A DNA stretch of 64,000 nucleotides, taken from FEN-1219 sp963728995 (lineage in GTDB: Bacteria > Pseudomonadota > Gammaproteobacteria > Steroidobacterales > Rariloculaceae). Positions 29,141 through 38,119 of this stretch are shown one piece after another. The position numbers were made by a program, and so were the translations under genes. Every line of letters begins with the position of its first letter. The stretch's first letter is position 1. The stretch is from contig CAVSMD010000002.1 in NCBI GenBank assembly GCA_963728995.1, forward strand, positions 248,001-312,000, given 5' to 3'. The notes under the pieces were generated by a model. The model had not been told where the DNA came from. It saw only the letters and a list, made by a program, of their open reading frames with translations, and ran no database searches.

Positions 29141-29654
29141 TCAGTAGTCGGGGGACCAGTCAGCCACTATCCGTCCAGCCTCGAGATCGACCTCGCGAAT
29201 CACGCGCACCGAGAACGAAGGGAATCAATCGCTCCCGTTCGCCCGTCAACACGAGCACGTCGTGGCTACCCGTCGCGATCAGGTGATCGACGGTGCCGAG
29301 CACTTGTCCTTCCGTCGTACGCACCTCGAGCCCTTCGAGATCCGCCCAGTAATACTCGCCCGCCGCGCACGGCGGCAGCTCCTCGCGCTCGACGACGATG
29401 TCGGCGCCGACGAGCGCGCGCGCTTGGCTCGGATCGTCGATGTCGCGCAGCTTCGCGACCACGCCGGCCCCCTGTCGGTGCCCGTCTTCCACCTCGAAGC
29501 GGCGGTCGATGCCCGTCGACCTCACGAGCCAGCTGCGAAAACCGACGATGTTGTCGCGCGGCTCGGTGAACGAGTGAATCTTGACCCAGCCCTTGACGCC
29601 AAACACGCCGCTGATGCGGCCCAGCGTCACCTGCCTGTGAGTCTTCGCGCTCAC
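29141..29654 (-). CDS. rimM: Ribosome maturation factor RimM, frameshifted near the end
   Basis: 16S rRNA processing factor that binds S19. The N-terminal domain LGRISGVFGVKGWVKIHSFTEP is intact, as is the PRC-barrel with YYWADLEGLEVRTTEGQVLGTVDHLIATGSHDVLVL. After RERLIPFVLG the frame shifts by one base near 29205. The restored ending VRVIREVDLEAGRIVADWSPDY reaches a TGA at 29141-29143, the normal RimM C-terminus. The 514-nt span gives one surplus base. About 170 residues when restored. Confidence 0.93.
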
Positions 29655-29682
29655 TGCGGAATCGCAGAGCGCGCGCGGGCGA

Positions 29683-29940
29683 TCACGCCGCTGCGGCGTT
29701 GCCTCGGTACTGCTTCAACAGATCGGCCACGCGCTCCGAGGCTTGCGCACCCTGAGCCAGCCAGTGGTCGACACGACCGAGGTCCACGCGGAGCCGCTCC
29801 TCACCGCCGGTGGCGATCGGGTTGAAGAACCCCACACGCTCGATGTACCGACCGTTACGCGGGCTGCGCCGATCGGTGACGACCACATGATAGAACGGCC
29901 GCTTCGTAGTACCGCCGCGTGCCAACCGAATGATTACCAT
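29683..29940 (-). CDS. rpsP: Ribosomal protein S16
   Basis: 85 residues from ATG at 29940 (MVIIRLARGGTTKRPFYHVVVTDRRSPRNGRYIERVGFFNP), the standard N-terminus. An upstream in-frame extension to 29970 is not needed. S16 is a primary-binding 30S protein. First gene of the operon, preceded by a hairpin with T-run that separates it from ffh. Confidence 0.97.
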   Translation of the reverse strand: MVIIRLARGGTTKRPFYHVVVTDRRSPRNGRYIERVGFFNPIATGGEERLRVDLGRVDHWLAQGAQASERVADLLKQYRGNAAAA

Positions 29941-29965
29941 ACGCGTTAGACCCAACTTCCTGCTT

Positions 29966-30000
29966 CGCAAAAACGCCAGGGCGGCCCCGTGGACCGCCCT
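29966..30000 (-). terminator. Terminator or attenuator between ffh and rpsP
   Basis: On the minus strand AGGGCGG and CCGCCCT form a seven-bp stem around a nine-base loop, followed after four bases by TTTTT. It lies 57 bases past the ffh stop and just before rpsP, so it could end ffh transcripts or attenuate read-through into the ribosomal operon. Confidence 0.7.
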
Positions 30001-30056
30001 TTCGAGCCGCGGATTCTACTGGGTTCGATGGCCGAGTGTAAGCCCCGGCCCATCGC

Positions 30057-31418
30057 CTATCGCCGTCCCCGCTGCGGCGGCGGTCCGCCGCGCCGCATGG
30101 CGCCGAGCAGGCGCTGCATGCCGCCGCGCTTCGACACCTGCTTCATCGTCTTGCGGAGCTGCTCGTGCTGCTTCAAAAGGCGGCTGACCTCCTGGACCGG
30201 GCGACCCGCGCCCGCCGCGATCCGCCGCTTGCGCGAGCCGTCGATCAGCGTGGGTTGGCGGCGCTCGGCCGGCGTCATCGAGTCGATGATGCCGATCTGC
30301 CGGCGGAACACCTTGGGGTCGACGTTGGCCGCTGCCAATTGCTCCGGCCTGATACCCGGCAGCTTGTCGAGCAGCCCGCCGAGACCCCCCATCTTCACCA
30401 GCTGGCGCAGCTGCTCGCGGTAATCCTCGAGGCTCAGCTGTCGTCCCTGCTTGACCTTGGTGGCGACGCGCTCCATCTCCTCGCGGTCGACCTGCTGCTG
30501 AACCTGCTCGACGAGACCCACGACGTCGCCCATGCCGAGGATGCGCGACGCGAACCGGCTCGGGACGAACGCTTCCAGGGCATCCACCTTCTCGCCGGTG
30601 CCGATCAGCTTGATCGGCAGCCCCGTGACGTCACGGACCGACAACGCCACGCCCCCGCGCGCATCGCCATCGGCCTTCGTCAGAATGACGCCCGTGAGCG
30701 GCAGGGCCGCGTGAAAGGCCCGCGCGGAGTTCACGGCGTCTTGTCCGGCCATCGAATCGACGATGAACAGCGTCTCGACGGGCGCCACGAGCCGGTGCAG
30801 GGTTGCCGCCTCGGCCATCATCTCGGCATCGACGTGCAGGCGCCCGGCCGTGTCCAGGATCACCCAGCGCTGGCCGCCGCGCCGAGCCGCGGCCAGCGCC
30901 TCGGTGGCGATCGTGGCGGGGTCCTCACTCGCGCTTGCGAAGAAGCCCACGCCGAGATCCGCCGCGAGGCGGGCGAGCTGCTCGCGAGCGGCGGGTCGAT
31001 AGACGTCCGTGCTGACCAGCAGCACAGCTCCGCCGCGCTCCTTGGCCAGCTGACGCGCGAGCTTCGCGGCCGTCGTCGTCTTGCCCGCGCCCTGCAAGCC
31101 CACCAGCATGATGACGGCCGGTCGACCGTGCTCCGGGGCCAGCGGGCTCGGCTCGCCGCCGAGCACGGTCACGAGCTCGTCGTGAACGATCTTGACGAAG
31201 GCTTGCCCGGGATTCAGGCTGCGCGCAACCTCCTCGCCGAGCGCCCGGTCGCGGACGCGCTCGACGAATGCCTTCGCGACCGGCACGGCCACGTCGGCTT
31301 CGAGCAGGGCCATCCGGATCGTCCGAACCGTATCGCGGACGTTCTCTTCGGTGATCCGGCCGCGGCCGGTCACCCGCTGTATGGCCTCGGTGAGGCGTGC
31401 GGTCAGTTGGTCGAACAT
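30057..31418 (-). CDS. ffh: Signal recognition particle protein Ffh
   Basis: 453 residues from ATG at 31418 (MFDQLTARLTEAIQRVTGRGRI), the usual start. GTPase that with 4.5S RNA targets membrane proteins. N domain, then G motifs GLQGAGKTTTAAKLA, DTAGRLHVD, TKADGDARGG and GTGEKVDALEAF, then a C-terminal M domain ending KRGGMQRLLGAMRRGGPPPQRG. The ffs RNA gene is also in this window at 6.4 kb. The frame stays open upstream, but that extension lacks homology. Confidence 0.97.
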   Translation of the reverse strand: MFDQLTARLTEAIQRVTGRGRITEENVRDTVRTIRMALLEADVAVPVAKAFVERVRDRALGEEVARSLNPGQAFVKIVHDELVTVLGGEPSPLAPEHGRPAVIMLVGLQGAGKTTTAAKLARQLAKERGGAVLLVSTDVYRPAAREQLARLAADLGVGFFASASEDPATIATEALAAARRGGQRWVILDTAGRLHVDAEMMAEAATLHRLVAPVETLFIVDSMAGQDAVNSARAFHAALPLTGVILTKADGDARGGVALSVRDVTGLPIKLIGTGEKVDALEAFVPSRFASRILGMGDVVGLVEQVQQQVDREEMERVATKVKQGRQLSLEDYREQLRQLVKMGGLGGLLDKLPGIRPEQLAAANVDPKVFRRQIGIIDSMTPAERRQPTLIDGSRKRRIAAGAGRPVQEVSRLLKQHEQLRKTMKQVSKRGGMQRLLGAMRRGGPPPQRGRR

Positions 31419-31576
31419 TGGGGCACTGGACGGAACTCGACCGCAGCGTAGCACGACTGCGCCGCGCGACCGCCGCGGCAGGCCGGCGCGAGCGGACCTG
31501 TCGCCTTTCTTGACACCCCGTTTGGGCATCGGCCAATCTACCCAGGCTTGGGATACCCTCGGAGGCCCCTGAATCC

Positions 31577-32860
31577 TTGAGTGCTGAAGCTTCGACAGGC
31601 CTGCTGGTCGGTCTGATCATCGTCCTGATCGTGCTGTCGGCGTTCTTCTCGAGCACCGAAACTGCCCTCATGAGCCTCAATCGTTACCGGCTGCGCCATC
31701 TGGCGCGGGCCGGCAACCGGGGCGCGCGGGTCGCCGAGCGGCTGCTGCAACGACCCGATCGACTGATCGGCCTCATCCTGCTCGGCAACACGGCGGTGAA
31801 TCTCGCCGCCGCATCGCTCGTCACGATCCTCGCGCTGCGCGTCGGCGGCGAGGGCGCAATCCTGGTCGGCACGCTGATTCTGACGATCGTGGTGCTGATC
31901 TTCGGCGAGGTGGCGCCGAAGACGATCGCGGCCTTGGACCCCGCGCGGGTCGCATTGCCCGCGGCCCTGATCTACTACCCGCTGCTGAAGATCGCCTACC
32001 CGGCCGTCTGGGTCTTGAATCTGCTTGCGAACGGCCTGCTGCGCCTCCTCGGCATTCGCGTGGAGATGACGTCGCATTCGCTGAGCGCGGAAGAGCTGCG
32101 CACCGTCGTGGCCGAGGCCGGCGTCATGGTGCCGCGACGCCATCAGCGGATGCTGCTCAGCATCCTCGACTTGGATGCGATCACGGTCGACGACATCATG
32201 GTCCCAAGACAGGAAATCGTCGGCGTCGACCTCGATCGCAGCTGGCCCGAGAATTTGGCGCTGATCCAGACGAGCACGCACGACCGCCTGCCCGTCTACC
32301 GCGGGGACGTGGATAACGCCATCGGCCTGACGCGGATTCGCGATCTGTTGCCCGACCTCGTCCGCGGCGAGCTCACGCAGGCCATGCTGCTCGAGCGGAT
32401 TCGCGAGCCGTACTTCGTGCCCGAAGGCACCCCGCTGAACAAGCAGCTCCTGAACTTCCAGCAGCACGGGCGCCGCTCCGCGTTCGTCGTCGACGAGTAC
32501 GGTGACGTGCAGGGGCTCATCACGACGCAAGACATCGTCAAGGAGCTCGTGGGCGAGCTCGACCGAGACGCCACGGCCGTCGACCTTGGAGTCACGAAGG
32601 AGAGCGATCGCAGCTACGTCGTCGATGCGAGTGCGAACATCCGTCAACTGAATCGCGTCATGAACTGGAACCTGCCAACCGACGGGCCGAAGACGCTGAA
32701 CGGCCTGATCGTCGAGCAGCTCGAGACGATTCCCGAGTCGGGCACGGGCGTGACGGTGGCGAATTATCCGATCGAGATCCTCGACGCAGGCGAGCACGGC
32801 ATCAAACGGGTACGCGTGTACGCCCCGGGATCGACACCGCCACCGAAGGTCGCTGCCTAG
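31577..32860 (+). CDS. CNNM/CorC-type transporter with CBS pair (YfjD-like)
   Basis: 427 residues. DUF21 transmembrane domain with four helices (about 8-30, 60-80, 90-115, 122-145; includes SSTETALMSLNRYRLRHLA). A CBS pair (about 195-325; VDDIMVPRQEIVGVD ... SAFVVDEYGDVQGLITTQDIVKELVGEL) and a C-terminal CorC/HlyC domain follow. Related proteins act in magnesium or cobalt efflux. Start is TTG at 31577, divergent from ffh, the same pairing seen for E. coli yfjD near ffh. Confidence 0.9.
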   Translation: MSAEASTGLLVGLIIVLIVLSAFFSSTETALMSLNRYRLRHLARAGNRGARVAERLLQRPDRLIGLILLGNTAVNLAAASLVTILALRVGGEGAILVGTLILTIVVLIFGEVAPKTIAALDPARVALPAALIYYPLLKIAYPAVWVLNLLANGLLRLLGIRVEMTSHSLSAEELRTVVAEAGVMVPRRHQRMLLSILDLDAITVDDIMVPRQEIVGVDLDRSWPENLALIQTSTHDRLPVYRGDVDNAIGLTRIRDLLPDLVRGELTQAMLLERIREPYFVPEGTPLNKQLLNFQQHGRRSAFVVDEYGDVQGLITTQDIVKELVGELDRDATAVDLGVTKESDRSYVVDASANIRQLNRVMNWNLPTDGPKTLNGLIVEQLETIPESGTGVTVANYPIEILDAGEHGIKRVRVYAPGSTPPPKVAA

Positions 32861-34212
32861 CTCGAGTGCACGAGGGCCAGCGCCTCGCGCAGCTGCTCGA
32901 CGGGCAGCACCTCGATGCCGAGCGAACGTCGTGGAGCATTTGCGCGCGGCACGAGCGCCCGCCGAAAACCGTGCTTCTGCGCTTCCGCCAGGCGCTCCTC
33001 GCCGAACGGCACGGGTCGGATCTCACCGGTGAGCCCGATCTCGCCAAAAACCGCCAGGTCCTGGGGGATGGGCCGCTCGGTCAGGCTCGAGACGACGGCC
33101 AGCGCCACTGCGAGATCCGCGGCCGTTTCGCCAACCCGCAGCCCGCCGACGATGTTCGCGAACACGTCACTGTCTGCCGAGGCGAATCCACAGTGCCGAT
33201 GCAGCACGGCGAGCAGAAGCCCGAGCCGCTGGCTGTCGAAGCCTTGCGCCAAGCGGCGCGGCGACTGCGCCTGCGAATGGTCGACGAGCGCCTGGACCTC
33301 GACGAGCACCGGTCGCGTGCCCTCGCGTGTCACGAGCGTCACGCTGCCGGCCACCGGCGTTCCGTGCCGCGCGAGGAAGATCGCCGAGGGATTCTTGACC
33401 TCACGAAACCCCTCCTCGCTCATGACGAAGAACCCCATCTCGTTGGCCGCGCCGAAGCGGTTCTTGACGGCGCGCACGATGCGGAAGCGGCTGCCGACGT
33501 CGCTCTCAAAGTACAGCACCGTATCGACCATGTGCTCGAGCACGCGGGGGCCGGCCAGCGTGCCCTCCTTCGTGACGTGACCCACGAGTATCGTCGCCAC
33601 GTTGCGTGTCTTCGCGAAGCGCACGAGCTGCGCCGCGCATTCTCGCAGTTGACTCACCGAGCCCGGCGCCGATTGAAGCGCCGCGCTGAACAGCGTTTGG
33701 ATCGAATCGATCGCCAGCACGCCGAGTCGCTGATGGGTGCCGACACCGCCGAGCACCGTTTCGACGCAGGTCTCGGCCAGCAGGTCGAGCGGCACCTGGC
33801 CCACGCCGAGTCGTTGCGCGCGCAGCCCGATCTGATCGAGCGATTCCTCACCGGTCACATAGCAGCACGCCACGCGCGGCGCGAGGTTGGCGAGCGCGCG
33901 TAGCAGCAGCGTGGATTTGCCGATCCCCGGATCCCCACCGATCAGCACGACGCCCCCCGGCACGAGACCGCCGCCCAGGACGCGGTCGAACTCCACGAGA
34001 CCCGTGCTGATCCGTTCGACGCGGCTGACGTCCACGCGATCGAGCCTCGTGAGCTCCACGCTGCCCGTGTACTGCGCACTCTCGGCGCGCGCCCTCGGCG
34101 CCGCGGCTTCGTTCAACGTGTTCCACGCACCGCAGTCCGGGCACTGCCCCTGCCATTTCGGCTGCTGGCCACCGCAACTCTCGCAGACAAACATCGTCTT
34201 GGCCTTTGCCAT
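32857..34212 (-). CDS. radA: DNA repair protein RadA
   Basis: 451 residues from ATG at 34212. RecA-related ATPase that promotes branch migration. The zinc finger C10-x2-C13 ... C24-x2-C27, Walker A IGGDPGIGKST (K99), the RadA KNRFG motif (AVKNRFGAANEMGFF), and a C-terminal Lon-like domain (GEIGLTGEIRPVPFGEERLAEA) are all present. It converges on the CorC-like gene with a four-base stop overlap and diverges from the kinase gene. Confidence 0.96.
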   Translation of the reverse strand: MAKAKTMFVCESCGGQQPKWQGQCPDCGAWNTLNEAAAPRARAESAQYTGSVELTRLDRVDVSRVERISTGLVEFDRVLGGGLVPGGVVLIGGDPGIGKSTLLLRALANLAPRVACCYVTGEESLDQIGLRAQRLGVGQVPLDLLAETCVETVLGGVGTHQRLGVLAIDSIQTLFSAALQSAPGSVSQLRECAAQLVRFAKTRNVATILVGHVTKEGTLAGPRVLEHMVDTVLYFESDVGSRFRIVRAVKNRFGAANEMGFFVMSEEGFREVKNPSAIFLARHGTPVAGSVTLVTREGTRPVLVEVQALVDHSQAQSPRRLAQGFDSQRLGLLLAVLHRHCGFASADSDVFANIVGGLRVGETAADLAVALAVVSSLTERPIPQDLAVFGEIGLTGEIRPVPFGEERLAEAQKHGFRRALVPRANAPRRSLGIEVLPVEQLREALALVHSS

Positions 34213-34344
34213 GCGCCGAGAATAGCCGAATTGCCGCGGGGCACGCCCGTCGCTCGGCCAGCCATGCAGACGCGAAACCGGGCCTGGATCACAGGGGGGT
34301 GCAAGGTCGCGTGCGATACTGCCGGGCGCCGAGGGAACGCCGCC

Positions 34345-36423
34345 ATGGATGGGGTCCGGAGTCTGCGCCACAGTTTCATCGAAGCCGCAGCTCTCGGCTT
34401 GCTGGCCACGGCACTCCTGTACCTACCGCCGGTGCACGTCGCCTCGCGTGTCGACGGTTGGGTGTTCGATGCCTGGTCGCGGCTTCGACCCGCCGAGGCA
34501 CCGACCGACGTGCTACTCGTCGACGTGCCCACCGCAGAATCACTCACGGCGCTGGCCGTGCTCGCCGAGCACCGCAGCGCCCGACTGTTGATCAGCACGA
34601 CACCCGAGCCGCCCGCGGTGTCGACCTATGTCGCCATCGGCCCCACGGAGCTCCCGCTCGCCGGTGCGCGTTCACGGCCGACGCAGTGGCCGCGCGGCGG
34701 CCACCTGTGGTTCGCGCCCGACGTCGACGGCGTCGTGCGAACGGACCAGACGTTGCCTGGAACCGACGACCCCGTGCCATCGCTGGCCCTCTATGCCGCC
34801 CGACTGCTGGCGGCCGACGCCGGCGGCGACGCACCCCCACCGCCCACGGAGCACCAGCGATTGCGCTACGCAGCGCCGCGCTCACTGCGATGGCTGCACG
34901 CCGAGGACGTGTTTGCGCAACCCGATATCCTCAAGGATCAAATCGTCGTCGCCGGCGCCGCCGCGCCGATCTACCGCACGCCGATCGGGATGCTGAGCGC
35001 CCCCGAGCTCGTGGCGCAGATTCTCTCGAACTACCGCGAGCAGCGCTGGCTGCGCGCTGGCCCCCTCGTCGTTTTCGGCCGGTGGGCGCTACCGTTGTTG
35101 GTGTTGCTGCCGTTCGCACTGGGTCGTTGGGCGACGCGTCGCAGCGCGGCCGTCTGGCTCGGCAGCGCGAGCGCAGCACTCGTCGCGCTATCGGGCGTGT
35201 GCTTCACGACCCTCGGCCTGTGGTTGCCCGTCGGTGCACCGCTGGCCTGGTCCCTCCTGACCGGTACCTTGCTGATCTTGCGACTGCCGCGGGTCGCGGC
35301 GGCGACCGGCTCATCGATCGAGGCATCCGACACGCTCGTCGACGCCCGCCGGGAGGCCGCGGCCGGTCGGACGCTCGAGGCGTGGTCTCGCTACCGCAGC
35401 ATCGCGACGAGCCCACAGTTGCTGACCGAGCTGTACGAGCTCGCGACCGGTCTCGAGGCGCAAGGACACGAGCCCGAAGCGGCCGAGCTCTACTACCGAA
35501 TCGCGCAGGTCGACAGTCGCTTCCGCGACGTGGCCCACCGACTGGTGCGAGCTAACCACCCGCCCCCCAGCGAAACCGAGGAGCCGCTGCCGATACCCCC
35601 GACGCTCGGCCGCTACGAGCCGCTCGAGCCGATCGGCAAAGGCGCAACGGGCTATGTCTACCTCGCGCGCGATCCGGCGATCAGTCGGATCGTGGCACTC
35701 AAGGTGATCGACCTCACCCTGGACTACGAGGGCACCGAGCTCGAAAGCGTCAGCGAAAGCTTCTTGCGGGAGGCCTCGATTGCGGGTGGCCTGAACCACC
35801 CCGGCATCGTGACTATTTTCGACGTGGGGCGCACGGAGGGCCTGGCGTACATCGCGATGGAGTACTTGAAGGGCCAACACCTCAGCGACCATGCGCAGCC
35901 GGATCATTTGCTGCCGGTCGATACGGTGCTCGAGCTAATCGGCCGGGCGGCGCTGGCTCTCGACTATGCGCACGCCCACAACGTGGTCCACAGGGATATC
36001 AAGCCGGCCAATATTATGTATGATTCCGTGTCGGACAGCCTCAAGATCACGGACTTCGGGATTGCCAAGTTGATCGACGCCAACCGGACGCGTACCGGTA
36101 TCGTATTGGGCACGCCGGCGTTCATGTCACCCGAGCAGCTCGAAGGGAAAAACGTGAACAGGCACACTGACTTATTCGCGCTAGGTGTTAGCCTTTATCA
36201 ACTGCTGACCGGCTGCTTGCCCTTCCGCGGAGCCTCCATGACGAAGCTCATGTTCGTGATCGCCAACGAGCCCCATCAGGCCATCACGGCGGTTCGAACC
36301 GATCTGCCCAAATGGCTCGATGGCGTCATCGACCGGGCGCTCGCGAAGGATCCGGCGGACCGCTATCAGACGGGGGTCGAAATGGCCGCCGCGCTGCGTA
36401 GCCGGCTCGCCGAAGCGGCCTAG
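34345..36423 (+). CDS. CHASE2-type sensor Ser/Thr protein kinase
   Basis: 692 residues from ATG at 34345 (GAGGGAA ribosome site). Order: a transmembrane helix (about 12-28), a periplasmic CHASE2-like region (about 30-235), three further helices (about 240-320), a TPR-like helical stretch (about 335-405), then an Hanks-type kinase. Kinase features: IGKGATGYV (G431), ALKVI lysine K453, HRDIKPANIM (D551), DFG (D570) and GTPAFMSPEQL. All catalytic residues are present, so it should be active. CHASE2 is normally a sensor of outside signals; the ligand is unknown. It is followed by a PP2C phosphatase and an FHA protein. Confidence 0.9.
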   Translation: MDGVRSLRHSFIEAAALGLLATALLYLPPVHVASRVDGWVFDAWSRLRPAEAPTDVLLVDVPTAESLTALAVLAEHRSARLLISTTPEPPAVSTYVAIGPTELPLAGARSRPTQWPRGGHLWFAPDVDGVVRTDQTLPGTDDPVPSLALYAARLLAADAGGDAPPPPTEHQRLRYAAPRSLRWLHAEDVFAQPDILKDQIVVAGAAAPIYRTPIGMLSAPELVAQILSNYREQRWLRAGPLVVFGRWALPLLVLLPFALGRWATRRSAAVWLGSASAALVALSGVCFTTLGLWLPVGAPLAWSLLTGTLLILRLPRVAAATGSSIEASDTLVDARREAAAGRTLEAWSRYRSIATSPQLLTELYELATGLEAQGHEPEAAELYYRIAQVDSRFRDVAHRLVRANHPPPSETEEPLPIPPTLGRYEPLEPIGKGATGYVYLARDPAISRIVALKVIDLTLDYEGTELESVSESFLREASIAGGLNHPGIVTIFDVGRTEGLAYIAMEYLKGQHLSDHAQPDHLLPVDTVLELIGRAALALDYAHAHNVVHRDIKPANIMYDSVSDSLKITDFGIAKLIDANRTRTGIVLGTPAFMSPEQLEGKNVNRHTDLFALGVSLYQLLTGCLPFRGASMTKLMFVIANEPHQAITAVRTDLPKWLDGVIDRALAKDPADRYQTGVEMAAALRSRLAEAA

Positions 36424-36459
36424 CTCGGTTCGACAAAAAGGCATAAGACACGCTAGCGC

Positions 36460-37287
36460 ATGAGCCTCAAAGGGAAATTGGTACATGTCGAGGTCACTGA
36501 TGTCGGCAAGGTCAGAGATCACAACGAGGACGCCATTGGCGCCCGACCGGACATCGGGCTGTGGGTCCTCGCCGACGGCATGGGGGGCTACAACGCCGGC
36601 GAAGTCGCGAGCGGAATCGCGGTCAAGACCGTGATCGATCTCGTGGCTGAAGCCTGCAAGCGAGAGAAACGTAGCGACGTCGAGTCCGGCACCGGCTACA
36701 TGCGCCAAACGATCGCACTACGCGACGCCATTCATCGCGCGAACAAAGTCATCAATCAGACTGCACAATCACAGCCCCAGTGCGAAGGCATGGGCACGAC
36801 GCTCGTGGCGGGCCTGTTCTACAACAACCGCCTGTCGATCGCCCATGTGGGCGACTCGCGGCTGTATCGACTGCGCGATAATCGCTTCGAGCAGATCACG
36901 ATGGACCACTCGCTGCTCCAGGAGCTCGTCGATCGCGGGTTCTATTCGCAGGAGGAAGCGCAGCGCTCGACGAATCGCAACTACGTGACGCGAGCGCTCG
37001 GCGTCGAGACCAACGTGGAGGTCGAGATTCAAGAAGTCGACGTGCAGAAGGGCGACTATTACCTGATGTGCTCCGACGGCCTTCCCGACATGGTCGAGGA
37101 CGAGGACATTCATCTCACGATCAGCACGTTCAACAACGACGTGCGTACGATCGGCGAGCAATTGATCAAGCTCACGAACGACAACGGCGGCCGCGACAAT
37201 GTGTCCGTCATCTTGGTACGAGTGGCGGATTCATTTCCCGCCGATGCCGGTTTGATCGGCAAATTCCGTGGCCTGTTCGGATCATGA
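36460..37287 (+). CDS. PP2C-family protein phosphatase
   Basis: 275 residues. Metal-dependent Ser/Thr phosphatase with all PP2C motifs: VRDHNEDAIG, LWVLADGMGGYNAGEVAS (metal ligand D39 and following G), GMGTTLVAG, IAHVGDSRLYRLRD, MCSDGLPDMV and NGGRDNVSVILV. No membrane segment. It most likely reverses the upstream kinase. The start is 37 bases after the kinase stop, on the same strand. Confidence 0.95.
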   Translation: MSLKGKLVHVEVTDVGKVRDHNEDAIGARPDIGLWVLADGMGGYNAGEVASGIAVKTVIDLVAEACKREKRSDVESGTGYMRQTIALRDAIHRANKVINQTAQSQPQCEGMGTTLVAGLFYNNRLSIAHVGDSRLYRLRDNRFEQITMDHSLLQELVDRGFYSQEEAQRSTNRNYVTRALGVETNVEVEIQEVDVQKGDYYLMCSDGLPDMVEDEDIHLTISTFNNDVRTIGEQLIKLTNDNGGRDNVSVILVRVADSFPADAGLIGKFRGLFGS

Positions 37288-37327
37288 GTTCGAACAGCTG
37301 CAAAAGTAAGCAATCGGGACGTTAACC

Positions 37328-38119
37328 ATGGCACGCTTGATTCTCAGCTTGGATGGCCAGACCTTGGCGGAATACAACATGACCAAGGAACGCTACACGG
37401 TCGGCCGTCTACCGGACAACGACATCCGGATCGACAACGCTGCCGTCAGCGGCCATCACTCCTTGATCATCAATATCTTGAACGACTCGTTCCTCGAGGA
37501 TCTGAACAGCACGAATGGAACGTACGTCAACGGCAAGCTGATCAAGAAGCACGCTCTGCAGCACGGCGACGTGATCACGGTCGGCCACCATCAGCTGCGC
37601 TACGTGGATGACCAGGCTCAGCAGGCGCCCGAGGACGAGTTCGAGAAGACCATGGTCATCCAGCCGAGCGGGCAGATGGAGAAGCAGGTGGCCAAGGCGG
37701 CGCGTGTGGCCGAAGTGGCCGCGGACCGCGAGGCGGCCGCCGCGACGCCCAGGGCGGCGGCTGCACCCAAGCCGGACCTGCCCAAGCCGCGCAAGCCGTT
37801 TGCCCCCACGTCGACACAGGAGGTGGACGACAGTGCCGCCCCGGTGCTGCCGCTGGCCAAGCTGCAGGTGCTGTCGGGAACGTTCGCGGGCCGCGAGCTC
37901 GAGCTCACCAAGGCGCTGACCACCCTCGGTCGTCCCGGCGTCCAGGTGGCGGCGATCACACGTCGCGCCGAGGGCTACTACATCGTCCACGTCGAGAGCG
38001 GCGCGAAGGAAGGCTTTCCGCTGGTCAACGGCATGGCGATCGGCGCGCAGGCTCGCAAGCTGCAGGACAACGACGTCATCCAGCTCGCCGGCGTGAAGAT
38101 GGGGTTCTTCCTGGCCTAG
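37328..38119 (+). CDS. Protein with two FHA domains
   Basis: 263 residues. A canonical N-terminal FHA (about 18-95: YTVGRLPDNDIRI ... SGHHSLI ... DLNSTNGTYVNGKLI) has the R, S, H and N residues that bind phosphothreonine. A lysine/alanine/proline-rich linker (about 115-165) follows. A second, divergent FHA-like domain (about 175-262: LTTLGRPGVQVAAITRRAEGYYIVHV ... PLVNG) lacks the clean SxxH pair. It is the likely phospho-reader for the kinase upstream. Its TAG overlaps the dnaB stop in convergent orientation at a CTAG tetramer. Confidence 0.9.
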   Translation: MARLILSLDGQTLAEYNMTKERYTVGRLPDNDIRIDNAAVSGHHSLIINILNDSFLEDLNSTNGTYVNGKLIKKHALQHGDVITVGHHQLRYVDDQAQQAPEDEFEKTMVIQPSGQMEKQVAKAARVAEVAADREAAAATPRAAAAPKPDLPKPRKPFAPTSTQEVDDSAAPVLPLAKLQVLSGTFAGRELELTKALTTLGRPGVQVAAITRRAEGYYIVHVESGAKEGFPLVNGMAIGAQARKLQDNDVIQLAGVKMGFFLA

